Below are positions 36,701 through 48,400 of a DNA stretch of 64,000 nucleotides, one piece after another; the stretch's first letter is position 1; each line of letters begins with the position of its first letter. Made by a program: the position numbers and the translations under genes. The stretch covers positions 237,414 to 301,413 of the forward strand of contig NMRB01000461.1 of NCBI GenBank assembly GCA_002633025.1. Reading direction: 5' to 3'. The notes under the pieces were generated by a model. The model searched no databases. It was given only the letters and a program-made list of their open reading frames with translations, and had not been told where the DNA came from. This stretch comes from Notospermus geniculatus. Taxonomy: Eukaryota > Nemertea > Pilidiophora > Heteronemertea > Lineidae.

Positions 36701-39700
36701 GGAGCCAGTTCAGGAGCCTGAAGCAGTCATAGTCACGGAGTCTGAGAAAGAAGAGGAACCTGCACCAGTCACATTCATTGAATCTAAGGAGGAGCAGCCA
36801 ATTGAGGAGCCTGTACCAGTCGAAGTCATTGAATCAGAGAAAGAAAAGGAAGCAGTTGAGGAGCCTGAACCAGTCATGGTCACCAAATCTGAGAAAGAAG
36901 AGGAACCTGAACCAGTCGAATTCATTGAATCCGAGGAGGAGGAGCCAATTGAGAAGCCTGTGGCCGAGGTCCTTGAATCTCAGAAAGAAAAGGAGCCAGT
37001 TGAGGAGCCCGAACCAGTCGTAGTCAATGAACCTGAGAAAGAAGAGAAGCCAGTTGAGGAGCCTGAACCAGTCGCAGTCATTGAATCTGAGAAGGAGGAG
37101 AAAGCAGTTGAGAAGCCTGTACCAATCGAAGTCATTGAACTTGAGAAAGAAAAGGAGCCAGGTCAGGAGCCTGAACCAGTCGCAGTCATTGAATCTGAGA
37201 AAGAAAAGGAGCGAGTTGAGGAGCCTGAACCAGTTGCAGTCAGCGAATCTGAGAAAGAAGTGGTGCCTGAACCGGTCACATTCACTGAATCTGAGGAGGA
37301 GAAGCCTGTATTGGCCGAAGTCCTTGAATCTCAAAAAGAAAAGGAGCCAGTTGAGGAGCCCGAACCAGTTGTAGTCGTTGAATCTGAGAAAGAAGAGAAG
37401 CCAGTTGAGGAGTCGGAACCAGTCACTGTCATTGAATCCGACAAAGAAGAACCAGTTCAGGAGGCTGAACCAGTTCCCGTCATCAAATCTGAGAAAGAAG
37501 AGGAGACAATTGAGGAACCTGAACCAGTGGCAGTCATTGAATCCGAGAAAGTAGAGAAGCCAGTTCAGGAGCCTGAACCTGTCAAAGTCATTGAGTCTGA
37601 GAAAGAAGAGGTTGTGGAGGCTGAACCAGTTGCAGTCATTAAATCTGAGAAAGAAGAGGAGACAATTGAGGAGCCCGTACCAGTTGCAGTCATTGAATCT
37701 GACAAAGAAGAGGAGCCTGAACCAGTCGCACTCATTGAATCTGAGAAACAAGAGGAGCCTGTGCCAGTCGCAGTCATTGAATCTGTGAAAGAAGAGGAGC
37801 CAGTTCAGGAACCTGTCAAAGTCATTGAGTCTGAGAAAGAAGAGGTTATGGAGGCTGAACCAGTTGCAGTCATTAAATCTGAGAAAAAAGAGGAGGCAAT
37901 TGAGGAGCCTGTACCGGTTGCAGTCATTAAATCTGACAAAGAAGAGGAGCCTGAACCAGTCACACTCATTGAATCTGAGAAAGAAGAGGAGCCTGTGCCA
38001 GTCGCAGTCATTGAATCTGTGAAAGAAGAGAAGCCAGTTCAGGAACCTGAATCTGTCAAAGTCATTGAGTCTGAGAAAGAAGAGGTTGTGGAGGCTGAAC
38101 CAGTTGCAGTCATTGAATCTGAGAAAGAAGAGGAGCCTCAACCAGTCGCAGTCACAGAATCCGAGGAAGAAGAGCCAATAGAGAAGCCTGAACAAGTCAG
38201 AGTCATTGAGTCTGAGAAAGAAGAGGAGCCACATGCCATTGAGCCACTGACTGCCATTGAATCTCAGAAGATAGAGGAGCGAGTTGTGGAACCTGAACAA
38301 GTCATTACAGTTGAAGCTGAGAAACCAGAGGAACCCTTTGAGGATACAGAGCAAGTTACTCTAGTGGAGGCTGAGAAACCAGAGGAACCTGTTGAGGAAC
38401 CTGAAGAACTAGCTGTGGTTGAAGCTGAAAAACCAGAGGAATCTGCTGAGCAACCTGAACAAGTTACTACAGTGGAAGCAAAGAAACCTGAAGAGTCTGT
38501 AGAGGAACCAGAGCAGGTTGCTGTAGTGGAGGCTGCGAAACCAGAGGAACTTGCTGAGGAACCGGAGCAAGTCACTCTCGTTGAAGCTGAAAGACCAGAG
38601 GAGCCTGACCAGGAACCTGAACAAGTTTCTACAATAGAAATAGAGGAACAAGTTGAGGAACCAGAGCAAGTTACAGTAGTAGAAGCTGAGAAACCAGAGG
38701 TACCTGAACAAGTCACCCAACCTCAACAAGTTACTACACTAGAAGTGGAGGAACCAGAAGGGCCTGTAGAGGAACCTGAGCCAGTAACAGGAGTGGAGGC
38801 TGAGAAACGAGAGGAAGCTGAACAAGTTGCAGTGGTTGAAGCTGAAAAACTAGAGGAGCCTGCAGAGGAACCTGAACAAGTTATTAGTGTAGAATTGAAG
38901 GAACCAGCAGAGCCTGTTCATAAACCAGAGCAAATTACTGTAGTTGAAGATGAGAAGCCACAGGCGCTTCCCGAGGAATTTGAACAAGTAACTGGGATTG
39001 AAGCCGAGAAATCAGAAGAGTCTGTTGAGGAACCTGTACAAGTCACCATGGTTGAAGACGAAAAACCTGAGAAACCTGTTGAGGTACTAGAACAAGTCAC
39101 TGCCATTGAATCTGAGACAACGGAGGAGCCAGTTGAACCTGATGTGATCCAGTTTGAGAAACCAGTAGAACCAGAAGAGAAGGTAGCGCCTGCTGTTGAA
39201 GAGGTTCCTGAAGGAGAGGAAATCGTAACTGAAATAGCTGCTGAGTCAGAGTCAGCCATTGCTGTAGAGGAGGCTGTCGAGGAGAAAGAAGTGGCTGCAA
39301 GAGTGGAAGAGGCTGTTGAGTCAGCCGCTCCTATAGAGGAGGCTGTCGAGGAGAAAGAAGTGGCTGCAAGAGTGGAAGAGGCTGTTGAGTCAGCCGCTCC
39401 TATAGAGGAGGCTGTCGAGGAGAAAGAAGTTTCTGCAAGAGTGGAAGAGGCTGTTGAGTCAGTCGCTGCAGCTATAGAGGAGGCTCCTGAGGAGGAGAAA
39501 ATGGTTGCTGGAGTGGAATCTGCTCTTGCTGAGGAGGAAACATCTGAGGAATGGGAAATGGTTGAGGCCCCTGAAGAACCAGAACCGACAACAAGTGCTC
39601 CTGTCACTATACCTGAATCTGAAAAACCTGAAACACCTGAAATGGAAGAACCAGTCTCAGAACCTATAGTTGAACCAAAGGAAGAGAGAGAAAGCAGTGA

Positions 39701-42459
39701 ATCATTGTCAGAACCAGAGGACAAGGAAATTGTTGAGGAGCCACTGTCAGAACACGATGTTGATGAATTATCTGATGAGGAAAGAGTTGTAGAGGAACAA
39801 ATAGTGGATGAAACAGTAACAGTGACAGAACATAAAGTTAAAGAAACACAGGCTGACAAAGAAACTGTTGAGGAGGAACCACTTGTTGAAGCCATGCAAG
39901 AACCTGATGTCGAAATAACCCCAGAGGAAAAAGAGGAACTTATTTCCGAAGAACCAGCTGTGGAAGAGGAACAAGTGCTGGAGGTTGAAGAAACAGAAGA
40001 GCAGATGCTTGAAACAAAGGTTGAAGAAGGAGTACATGTAGATGACAAAGAATCCTTTGAGGAACCAGTGGCAGAAGCTGAAATTAAAAAGGCACCTGAG
40101 ATGAAAGAGGTAGAAGAAACTCTGGCGGTTTATGATACACAGGAAAGTGTGATAACTGAGTACACATCACGAGTAATTGAAACAGTTACATATTCAGCAT
40201 CATACCAAGATGAGGTTGGTGAACACACCTTTGAGGATGGCGAGCCATTTATCCTGGACGGTGAAGTAGAAAGGGGAGAAAAGTTTACTGAGGAGCCAAA
40301 GTCTGAAGTTGTTGAAGTTCAGCGACCTGAATCAATAGCAGTGGAAGTAGTAGAAAAGGAGGAAAAAGTGGAGTTAGAACTAGTGTCTGAAGAACTTCCA
40401 ATGGAAATAGAAACGGAAAAGGAGGACGATGTTATTGAGAAGACTCCTGAGGACGAAGACTGGGTGGAAAAAGAATCTGAAGCCCCTGTTGAGGAAACAC
40501 CTGAGGAGTCAAAAATTTCAGAAACTGTTGCAGTTACAGATAAAACAATTACAACTGAGTACTCTACAAGAGTTGTTGAAACGGTCACTTATTCGACATC
40601 TTACCTAGAAGAAGTTGGTGAGCACAGTTTCCAGGATGGTGAACCATTCATCTTGGTTGATGATGTTGAACGAGGGGAAAGGTTCACTCAAGAACCAGAG
40701 TCGGAAGTTTTAGATCATCAGGAGTCGGAACCTGTTTCTCCCCTGCCACTTGACTTGAAAGGAAGTGTGACACTTGTTTCAACACAGTCTCCAGATGAAG
40801 AAGTTGTTGCGGAAAAGAAGCAACCAGAAGTTCCAGAAGAAGTTGTAGAACCAGCAACTGCTGGGGAAGAAGCACCCGAGGAGAAGGAAATCATTGAGGA
40901 TCAGGAGTTGGCACCTGCTGCAGAAGAGGTTCTAAAAAAGGAAGAGATTGTGGAACAGGAGTCTGCGCCTATTGTTCCTGAAGATGTCCCTGATGAGGAG
41001 GAAATGATCAAAGAACCTGCTGTTGAGGAGGCCCCTGAGGAGAAGGAAATCATTGAGGATCAGGAGTTGGCACCTGCTAAAGAAGAGGTTCTAGAAAAGG
41101 AAGAGACCGTGGAACAGGAGTCTATTGCTCCTGAAGAGGTCCCTGATAAGGAGGAAACGATTGAAGAACAACAGTCTGTACCTGCAGTTGATGAGGCTCC
41201 TGACGAGAAGGAAGTACTTGAGGAACAGGAATCTGCACCTGGTGCAGAAGAGGCTCTAGAAAAGAAGGAGATCGCAGAACAGAAGTTTGTTCCTGAAGAG
41301 ATCCCTGACAAGGAGGAAATGAGTGAAGAACAACAGACTACACCTGCTGTAGAAGAATCTCCTGACGTAAAGGATGTTACTGTGAAGCAGGAATATGAAG
41401 AAATAACTACCACTGAGTACTCCTCGAGAGTAATTCAAACTGTTGGCTTCTCAATGACGTACAAGGAAGAGGTTGGTGAGCATGTATTCGAGGATGTTGA
41501 GCCATTCATCTTGGATGACGAAGTGGAGAGAGGTGAGAGATTTGTTCACCAGCAAGAGAATGAACCGCTAGAAGTAGACACCGAAGAACCAGTAGAGGTT
41601 GTGATGGAATCCGAAACGAAATCAGAGCCAACCGCCACAGAATCTGATGGATCTATGGTGGAACCTGAATCACTTCCAGATGGCATTGAAGGAACTGAAG
41701 ACCAGATAGTGACCAAAGAATATTCATCAAGGGTAATTGAGACTGTCACATACTCCAAAATCTTCCTCGATGAGGTTGGAGTTGACCAATTTGAGGAAAA
41801 GGATTTTGAAGCATTTGTCTTTGATGATGATGTTGAGCGAGGAGAGGAGTTTGCATCCAAACTTCCTGCATTGTCACGTGAAATGGAACCAGCTGTACGT
41901 CCACAGGAGTTAGATATGACAAAACATCGAATTGACTCAGAGCAAGAACTGGAAATGGACCCCATTGCCCCTGACACAGTGATAATATCAAAGAGGGACA
42001 GCTTGACCTCACCTGGTGACAAATTACAGAAGACAACTTCCCCGGTTGATACCAAAAGTCTTTCACTAAAAGAGTCTCCAGTTTCTCCAGTTGAAAATGG
42101 AGATGTGTTTGATGACCTATGTGATGAACCCGATGAGTCTTCCAAAATTGTTGGCGAGGATGACACCTGCATTGAACGAACTGAGATGATTATTCAGTCA
42201 CCAAAGAGAACACAGATTGCGCACCAAACTTTCGTGGATTCTGAGACAAAGACCGGAACTGAGGAGACAACGGTCTTTTCAGCAGAAACATCTGAACATC
42301 AGGCTGAAGGTCCTGTTGAAGCAGCAGAGCTAGTTTCACCAACAGAACATAAAGAACTGGAAGCAGAGACATCTGCTGAAAGTGAACCAACTGAACTAAA
42401 ATCTGATACCAAAGGGGAGACGGATCTTCAGCCTCTAACCAAATCAACATCAGAAACAG
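33763..42459 (+). CDS. giant exon 2 (8.7 kb), Glu/Pro/Val repeat-rich
   Basis: The exon is 8,697 bp (2,899 codons). The acceptor is AAATAGCAG before 33763 and the donor is ACAG/GTACAT after 42459, phase 1 at both ends. It opens with a distinctive non-repetitive helix-like segment (KRKSVTEIVTLFEDIAKRES). Acidic sequence follows, including a direct repeat EKDEIAKEDDALEKDEIA, then a long array of EPVAVIESEKEEEP units (35.4-38.3 kb) and a related EQVTVVEAEKPEEP array (38.3-39.1 kb). A 69-bp triplicate (39.26-39.48 kb) comes next. Four copies of a conserved block of about 48 residues (TEYSSRVIETVTYS to VERGERF) lie at 40.15-41.86 kb, and a mixed Ser/Thr/Pro end closes the exon. It is probably mostly disordered, with the four blocks as likely functional modules. 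No known domain is recognised. Assignment to the same gene as giant exons 1 and 3 is inferred from phase and style. Confidence 0.95.
35400..38270 (+). repeat. EPVAVIESEKEEEP repeat array
   Basis: Several dozen units alternate EPEPVAVIESEKEEEP with PVEEPEPV or EEAEPV. Unit lengths vary (about 13-24 residues), and near-identical higher-order blocks recur, for example around 35.5, 35.9 and 36.25 kb and around 37.6, 37.85 and 38.1 kb. It encodes a strongly acidic, Pro-punctuated polymer. The long antisense open frames here (up to 506 codons) are shadows. Confidence 0.95.
38280..39130 (+). repeat. EQVTVVEAEKPEEP repeat array
   Basis: About twenty units of 13-22 residues, of the form EPEQVTVVEAEKPEEPVE, continue the pattern of the previous array with a changed core (VEAEKPEE in place of IESEKEEE). 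This suggests a shared origin followed by separate homogenisation. Confidence 0.9.
39262..39480 (+). repeat. 69-bp unit, three copies
   Basis: The 23-residue unit begins EEAVEEKEVAARVEEAVES and is repeated three times almost without change. The heptad-like spacing of Val/Ala could allow a short coiled coil. Confidence 0.9.
40151..41856 (+). repeat. four copies of a conserved ~48-residue block
   Basis: Copies start near 40151, 40543, 41400 and 41706. The consensus is TEYSSRVIETVTYS, then a five- or six-residue variable part, EEVGEHxFEDGEPFIL, and DDxVERGERF. Copies keep aromatic, Gly and Pro positions although the DNA has diverged, which points to selection on the protein. Spacing between copies is 100-290 residues of variable acidic linker. 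I do not recognise the family. Confidence 0.9.
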
Positions 42460-42880
42460 GTACATGAGAATTACTACTGTGAATCAATTTGAAATGCTTT
42501 TCAATGCTTTTAACTCCTAAAGTAAGGTACAAGCTTGAGCCAACACAAATCAATTCGTGCTAAGTTAAATTGCTTTGCTTTTAACAAGATTGCCTTTCCA
42601 GATGTCTAATTCATAGCAGCGGAGTGATAAGGTAACATGTTAGTGGCACAATGTAACTTGAACAAAGAATCTAAGAGGCAGCCACTTGCACCTAGAATCA
42701 CCCAGCTTGTCTGTTCTCTGGGCCATCCTTTTGCTTTATTCACCACTCCAATAGATACCACTTTTCTTTCTATGCCTGCTCTTCAAATGCTTCCTTCCGC
42801 CTTCTGTAGCTTCAATTGCATGTCTGCATGGTCGAAAATACAACACTCATACCTCTCCTGGTTTCTTTGCTTCATGAAAG
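42460..42880. other. short intron
   Basis: A 421-bp intron between giant exon 2 and the next exon. The open frame from 42637 is intron read-through upstream of the exon acceptor. Nothing else was seen. Confidence 0.75.
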
Positions 42881-43336
42881 ATGGACCACGAGATGACGGT
42901 CACGAATCCACGAAGGTATACCACGATGCTCCGGAGTTGTACACCATCCATGAGGACTCGGTTGATTCATCTGGTCAACCGGTTGTGTTTCATGGTGATC
43001 AAGACCAGGATGAATTCGAACAATCTGATATCGGTGCTAGCGATTCTGAGTCCTGCGTAGAATCAAAAAGGAGAACAGCTACCTCGCCCGAACCAATGCA
43101 TTTAGACTTGATGTCAATACATCAGGTTCCAATTGATGTGACATTTGAGTCTGGCCTAGATGCTATTGGAGATGGAGATACATGTGAACAAGACCGTGAT
43201 CGATTGGAGAGATCGCATTCTGTTGAAGTAGATCTGCCCATGAGAGAGAAAAGGACTCGACACCACTCTTCGCCTGACTTTTCCGTACAGCATGAAAAGC
43301 TATTAGATGAGCTACGTGCTACCCACTTAGACAAAG
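42881..43336 (+). CDS. 456-bp phase 1-1 exon, non-repetitive
   Basis: The exon has 152 codons. The acceptor is TTCATGAAAG before 42881 and the donor is AAAG/GTACAT after 43336. It is one of the least repetitive parts of the protein: DGPRDDGHESTKVYHDAPEL at the start, an acidic Ser/Asp middle (DIGASDSESCVESKRR), then PMHLDLMSIHQVPIDVTFES and a basic/Ser part ending SPDFSVQHEKLLDELRATHL. The mix of charged and hydrophobic residues suggests a foldable or binding segment. No family is recognised. The reading frame upstream (from 42637) has no convincing start and is treated as intron. Confidence 0.88.
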
Positions 43337-44085
43337 GTACATAGGCCTTTGTCCACTTTAGCTTCCGCTGAATCCAACCGCCTACCCTATTAGTTCTTTT
43401 TTTTCGTTTGCGCACTGCCACTGCTGCACGAGAACCAATATTCATGATTCTTTTAGTTTCTGTATTTTAGTCCCAGTGCACACCCACCTGTCATTATGTT
43501 CTTGTTCAAGATACGTTGCGATTAAGCCTAACTGCTGCTACATCATGTGACCCTGTTCCTCTCAAGGTTTTCTAATTTTATTTGCACTTACATGCAGTCT
43601 CACTTTTGTCTTTTTGTCCCTTTATACCCTTGCAAGGAGGGAGGTGCACCTGTTGCTGTAATCAAATTTCACAACTATGACATTTTGGCTGGAGATATCG
43701 TTTGCTGTTGGGCTGAATGCCTTCAGTATGCATGGCCATGTAAACCACTTCCGTTCACTTTTGGCCTGTTTTAGTTGAGGAAAAATTCAACCCTCTGAAA
43801 TGTTGCATGCCATCTCTCAGTGTTGTCATCTATTTGAATACAAGAGACTTCTCATGCTTACAAATTTATTCAATTACGGTGACCTAAATCATCTGCTGTG
43901 TGTATATGAACTGGTACATCATACAAAAAATGATCATATACAACAGTCATTTTTTCACTTCCGTCCAAAGCAGGATATCAAGGGAGATGAAACCATAACC
44001 AATCTTTTTCAGATGTTTAACTTTTCACCTAAACCATTCTCATCTTGTCCTAGAAAAGATCATTTCTTTTTAATTTTTCCTAAAG
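43337..44085. other. intron, nothing recognised
   Basis: T-rich, non-coding sequence. Open frames such as 43547-43774 and 43800-44174 are T-rich chance frames. The last overlaps the next exon in frame, reflecting read-through from the intron. Confidence 0.65.
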
Positions 44086-44157
44086 CTGAGGGCCAGGCCC
44101 TGCAACAGGAGGAAAGGGGCTCCTCTGATGCTGCCTGTATCAAGGATTTAGAAGAAG
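44086..44157 (+). CDS. 72-bp phase 1-1 exon
   Basis: The acceptor is TTTTCCTAAAG before 44086 and the donor is GAAG/GTAGAG after 44157. It has 24 codons beginning AEGQALQQEERGSSDAACIK (first residue split) and ending in an acidic DLEE. Phase and composition agree with the neighbours. No domain is recognised. Confidence 0.72.
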
Positions 44158-45406
44158 GTAGAGGATCAGTTTGAATGAAGCTGTTCACATCGCTTCTTAA
44201 TCACTATTTGTTTATTGCTATACTGCATGAGAAGCCATCTTGATTATTTATGTCAGCAGCAGAAATATTTTGAAATTCTATAAGTATGTTCAGAATTTTG
44301 AAGTAATGTACAAAATGTCTAGATCATGAAGAGAACACAACATCATTCACAAGATATAATGAACATGCTGCATGCTTGTAGAGGCGTTTCTGAAACCCTA
44401 TCGACATGTGATGTTTTTCTTCAGACACACTTCAGGAGCTGATGACAAACAATTTACCTGCATTTATGTACAGTAGGTGGTATGATTAGTTCGTAGTTTA
44501 TGCCTGTCATGAAGTGTCATGAAGTTTTGTGTTGGGCTCACAAGGGCATTTGCAGATTGCAGATGTGTGGGTTTAATCTTCTTCCCTCACTTTATACTGT
44601 TAGTTACCAAACAAATACCTGTATGGTGTTTGAGGTCTGTGGGGGTTTTGGAAGTTACATCATATTCTTCCTAATCCTAGGTTGCGTTTAATCCTTCGAG
44701 GATAATCAGTGGGTGAAAAATCAGTCAGAGAAATCAAGCAGAAATTGACATTTTGATGTGTCAGCAGTTTTGACATCGTTACATTCAAATAAACATTCTG
44801 CATCTAATTATAGTGGCATCATCACCTTGTTACCGGTATATTTCTTTTGCATTTCTCAGTTCCACAGTGATATTCATTTCTGCTGCTGGCATAATCGTCT
44901 TTCGATGTATTTTGTTCTTTTGTAAGTCTCTGACAACTGCTGTATGGACAAGATGGCTTTTCATCTGAAAAGGAAAGTCTGTAAATAATTTGCGTATTTT
45001 TGTTTGCAGGTTTCTTCAAAGACTGCCACATTGTATCATGCATGTCTGCATGGCTTGGTCTTGCTGCTAATCCACTGTTGCACACCTAGAAATTTTTAGT
45101 TCAGTATTTTCATTTCAAATGAGTTAGAAACCTCCTATTTCCCTCAAACGAAATTGACGAATTCAGTTTGCAATCTGTTCAATTTATTGCTGCACAATTT
45201 GTTTCATGTTTTAATGAATTAACCTCTGAAATAGACTATGGTCTGCCAGGTTGCAATATTACAAGAATTTCAAAGACAAAGGATTAATGAATTGTTGACA
45301 TTTTGCCTTTTAACCATGTTTGCCACATTGGTAGAAATTAGATTAACGCCGTTTTTGACCACAATAACAAACTAACATGTTGCTTTTTCTAACCTGATTT
45401 CTCTAG
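44158..45406. other. intron, nothing recognised
   Basis: AT-rich intron of 1.25 kb. A weak exon-like stretch after TTCTTCAG near 44425 has no phase-compatible donor and was not called. Confidence 0.65.
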
Positions 45407-48400
45407 TTCCTATCGACCATGCTGTGAGTGAATTGGAATCAAAAACAGAAGAAAGAGACATAGAGGATCAGAATATCCATAAGGCTAAGGAGTCCTTTGA
45501 CCTTGACCTTGATGCTTCAACTTACCCTGTCACTGAAACCCCTCCCGATAAACCTTCCTCTCCTGTTTCTTCACCTGATATTTCACCTGTCCATGACACT
45601 TTTACTGACATTACTAAACTTAAATTAGGTGTTGGTCATTCACCTACAGATTTTATTCCTGAGGAACCTGAGTATCTCTCCTCAGAGTTTTCTCAACCTG
45701 AGCATTCGGGCACATTCGACTCTCCAACTGTTGAGAAAACTATTGATGTTCCATCTCTGCAGTCACCTACTGATGACAAAGCTGTTCCTACTGAAGGTGC
45801 AGTAAAAGAAACCACTACATCTGCTCCAAGTTCTGAAATAAGTCGAGCAGAACTTCTGGCATTTGACAACATTGGATTTGAAGGCAAAGAAACAATTGAT
45901 GAGGAGAAGCGATCAGTATTAATTGCGAAGCAAGTTGAAGCAGGAATGAAAACCGATATATTCACCAGTGAAATGGAGCAATCCCATGACACTCCTTCAC
46001 CAGAACGTAAAGCTCTTGTACCGGAGACAAAACCACTGGGAGCTACTGAAGCAGAGAAATCGGAGACAGTGCCTCAGTCCTTGCCATCACCAGCTGCCCC
46101 TTTATTTGAGTCCACTGATGTAATTTCCAAACAAATGAAACAAGATAAAGAAACAAGACACAAGGAACAAGAGGCCATCCACCATGCCCGTATGGTACGT
46201 CAAGTCTCTGAACCTCATGAAGATATAATGAAGTCCTACGAAGCCACAGTGATTGAGAGTATTCTAGAAAGCCGTTCTCATGAACCAGCACCATCTCCTA
46301 CTGATCGCACTATGCATGCAAATGCCTTCCGTATTGGTACCACTGAGTATGTTTCTTCAGACACTGAAGAGGCCAGAGATGAATTAACAAAGGCAGTCAT
46401 AGGTGAACTGCCTGTTGAGGAACAGGAAGAACCAGAACCAGAGAAACCGAGTGAACTTGACCTAACACCTGTTCAAGACCAGCACACAACTGTCATAGTT
46501 CCGGTAACAACAGGGGAGAGCTCACCAGAAAATTCCCTGGATAATTCTCCTGAGGCTGACCTATCTGATGTTCCAGCAAATCTGGCTCTAAAAATGATAC
46601 AAGAATCTCACATGGATCATGAACGCCAAGTCAGACCCCCAATGCTCAGGGAGTATTCTGAAGATGACCACACGAAGTCGGGATCATTTGACTCCGAGGA
46701 CATGGAAAATGAATCAGACAACATCCGTGAAATGCAGGAAGAACTGAGGAAACATTTACCACCTCCGAAAGAACCAGTGGTGACTGCACCAGAGCCATGT
46801 GAACCAGTCGAAGAACCTGACGTTCCCAAGGTTGTGGAACACATCAGTGAGGAAAAGAAGCAAGAGGTTCTCATGGTATCTAGAGACTTCCCTGAGGAAC
46901 AGGATGTAGAAATTCAACGACGTATTTCTGATGAACAAGTCCGCGATGAACAATTGGAAACCATCTGTGAGGAAGGAGGAAGCACAGATAGCAGCAAAGA
47001 CCGACCTCAGAGGCCTGAACTTCAGAGAGTGAAGTTCCAAGACGATTCCAAAGGCAAGGATATGCCTCCAAGTTCTGTCTCAAGTGAGGATATGGCAACA
47101 TCGTCTTCTTCTGAAGATAACCGTGAGCCCACTCTGTTAGCAGCAACCTATGACCTCGACCTTGGTCATGTTTCACATGTTGTTTCAAGCTACGATGTTT
47201 CACCAGACAGTGTGGATAAAACAGTCGCTATTCCGCCACAGACGAAAGCCATTCTCTCCAGCCCTGAAGATGAGGTATTTGAAGCAGAGTCACCGCAGAA
47301 GAATAAGGCCCCACTTTTGTCGAAGGAAGTCATCACAGAAAGCATGGAAGAGGGGGAAACTGATCAATCAGACACAACTGAATCAATTCCATCTACACCT
47401 GCTACTGGCTCAAGTACCGGAAGTTCTTCACCTAAAAGTCCTTTTACACGATTTGAGCATCAATTGGAGGGAATCTCGGAGGATGATGCATCCAAAAAAG
47501 AAGCTGCGGCGGCAGATGAAGAAGTACCCTTTGAAATTATAACTGATGATGATTTAGAGGGCTACGAGCTTTACAAAGATGAAATGGAAAAGTTGCAGAC
47601 AACTGTGGAACCTGTTGCTCATACATCAGGGGTTGTTCCACCAATAGTGGTACCAGAAAGAGTAGAAGAATCTGAATCGCCGACATTCGAGGTATCACCA
47701 GTCAGCAGCAGTGAACAATCTGATAGAGGGCCAGTATCACCTTATGAGTTCCCTCCGACTGAAACTTCACCTGATGTTGTGCAGGAGTTGGCTGCTGCAG
47801 CTGCATCACCACCACCACTAGAAGCAGAACCTCATTCAGAAGGGGCTGCTGAACCTGAACCATATCGCCATACTAATGGGCCAACAGAGATTGACTATTC
47901 CCCTGAGTCACCATTACAGGCTGCCTTTCCTGCTCCATCAGTAAGTCTCCTGGCTGACAGTCAAGAAATCAGTGAGTCGGCATCTGAAGCAGCTGTTTCT
48001 GAAGAACCAGTCACTGCAGAAGAACCTCCAACTCAGCCTGTGACGGTAACTGTAGAGACACCAGCAGATGAGGCGCCAGTGACTGCCGAGAGTGAAGAAG
48101 TTACACAACCAAGCGAGCCAGCTGTAATGAGTGGTAGCCTGATCGACGATGTATCTGTACCAAGTGTTGACAGAATGGCTGCTTCGGATGCCACTCTTTA
48201 TGATATGGAGATGCCAGTTGATGAAGTCACAATACAAGCTGCTGCACCACCTGTAACAGAGGAAGAAAGAGAGGAGACGCCAAGCCCAGTTGATGTGAAA
48301 AGAATGCCTATTCCAACTGTCCAAGAAACTGCTGTGCAAGGTGATGTTCAGGATACAGGTCCAGAGATGAAAGAAATTGACTACGGTACGTTGTTTGGAG

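Noticed and set aside
36834-38354. 506-codon antisense open frame over giant exon 2
   Set aside because: It is the complement of the Glu/Pro/Val repeat array. It reads as Leu/Phe/Arg-rich repeats with the same period and has no independent codon or splice evidence.
42637-42880. ATG-started extension of the 42881-43336 exon
   Set aside because: The extension is Phe/Cys/Leu-rich, unlike the exon, and an acceptor in the expected phase lies at 42880. Treated as intron.
44426-44478. Exon-like stretch after TTCTTCAG
   Set aside because: The only donor would end in phase 2, breaking the phase 1 pattern, and the donor itself is weak.
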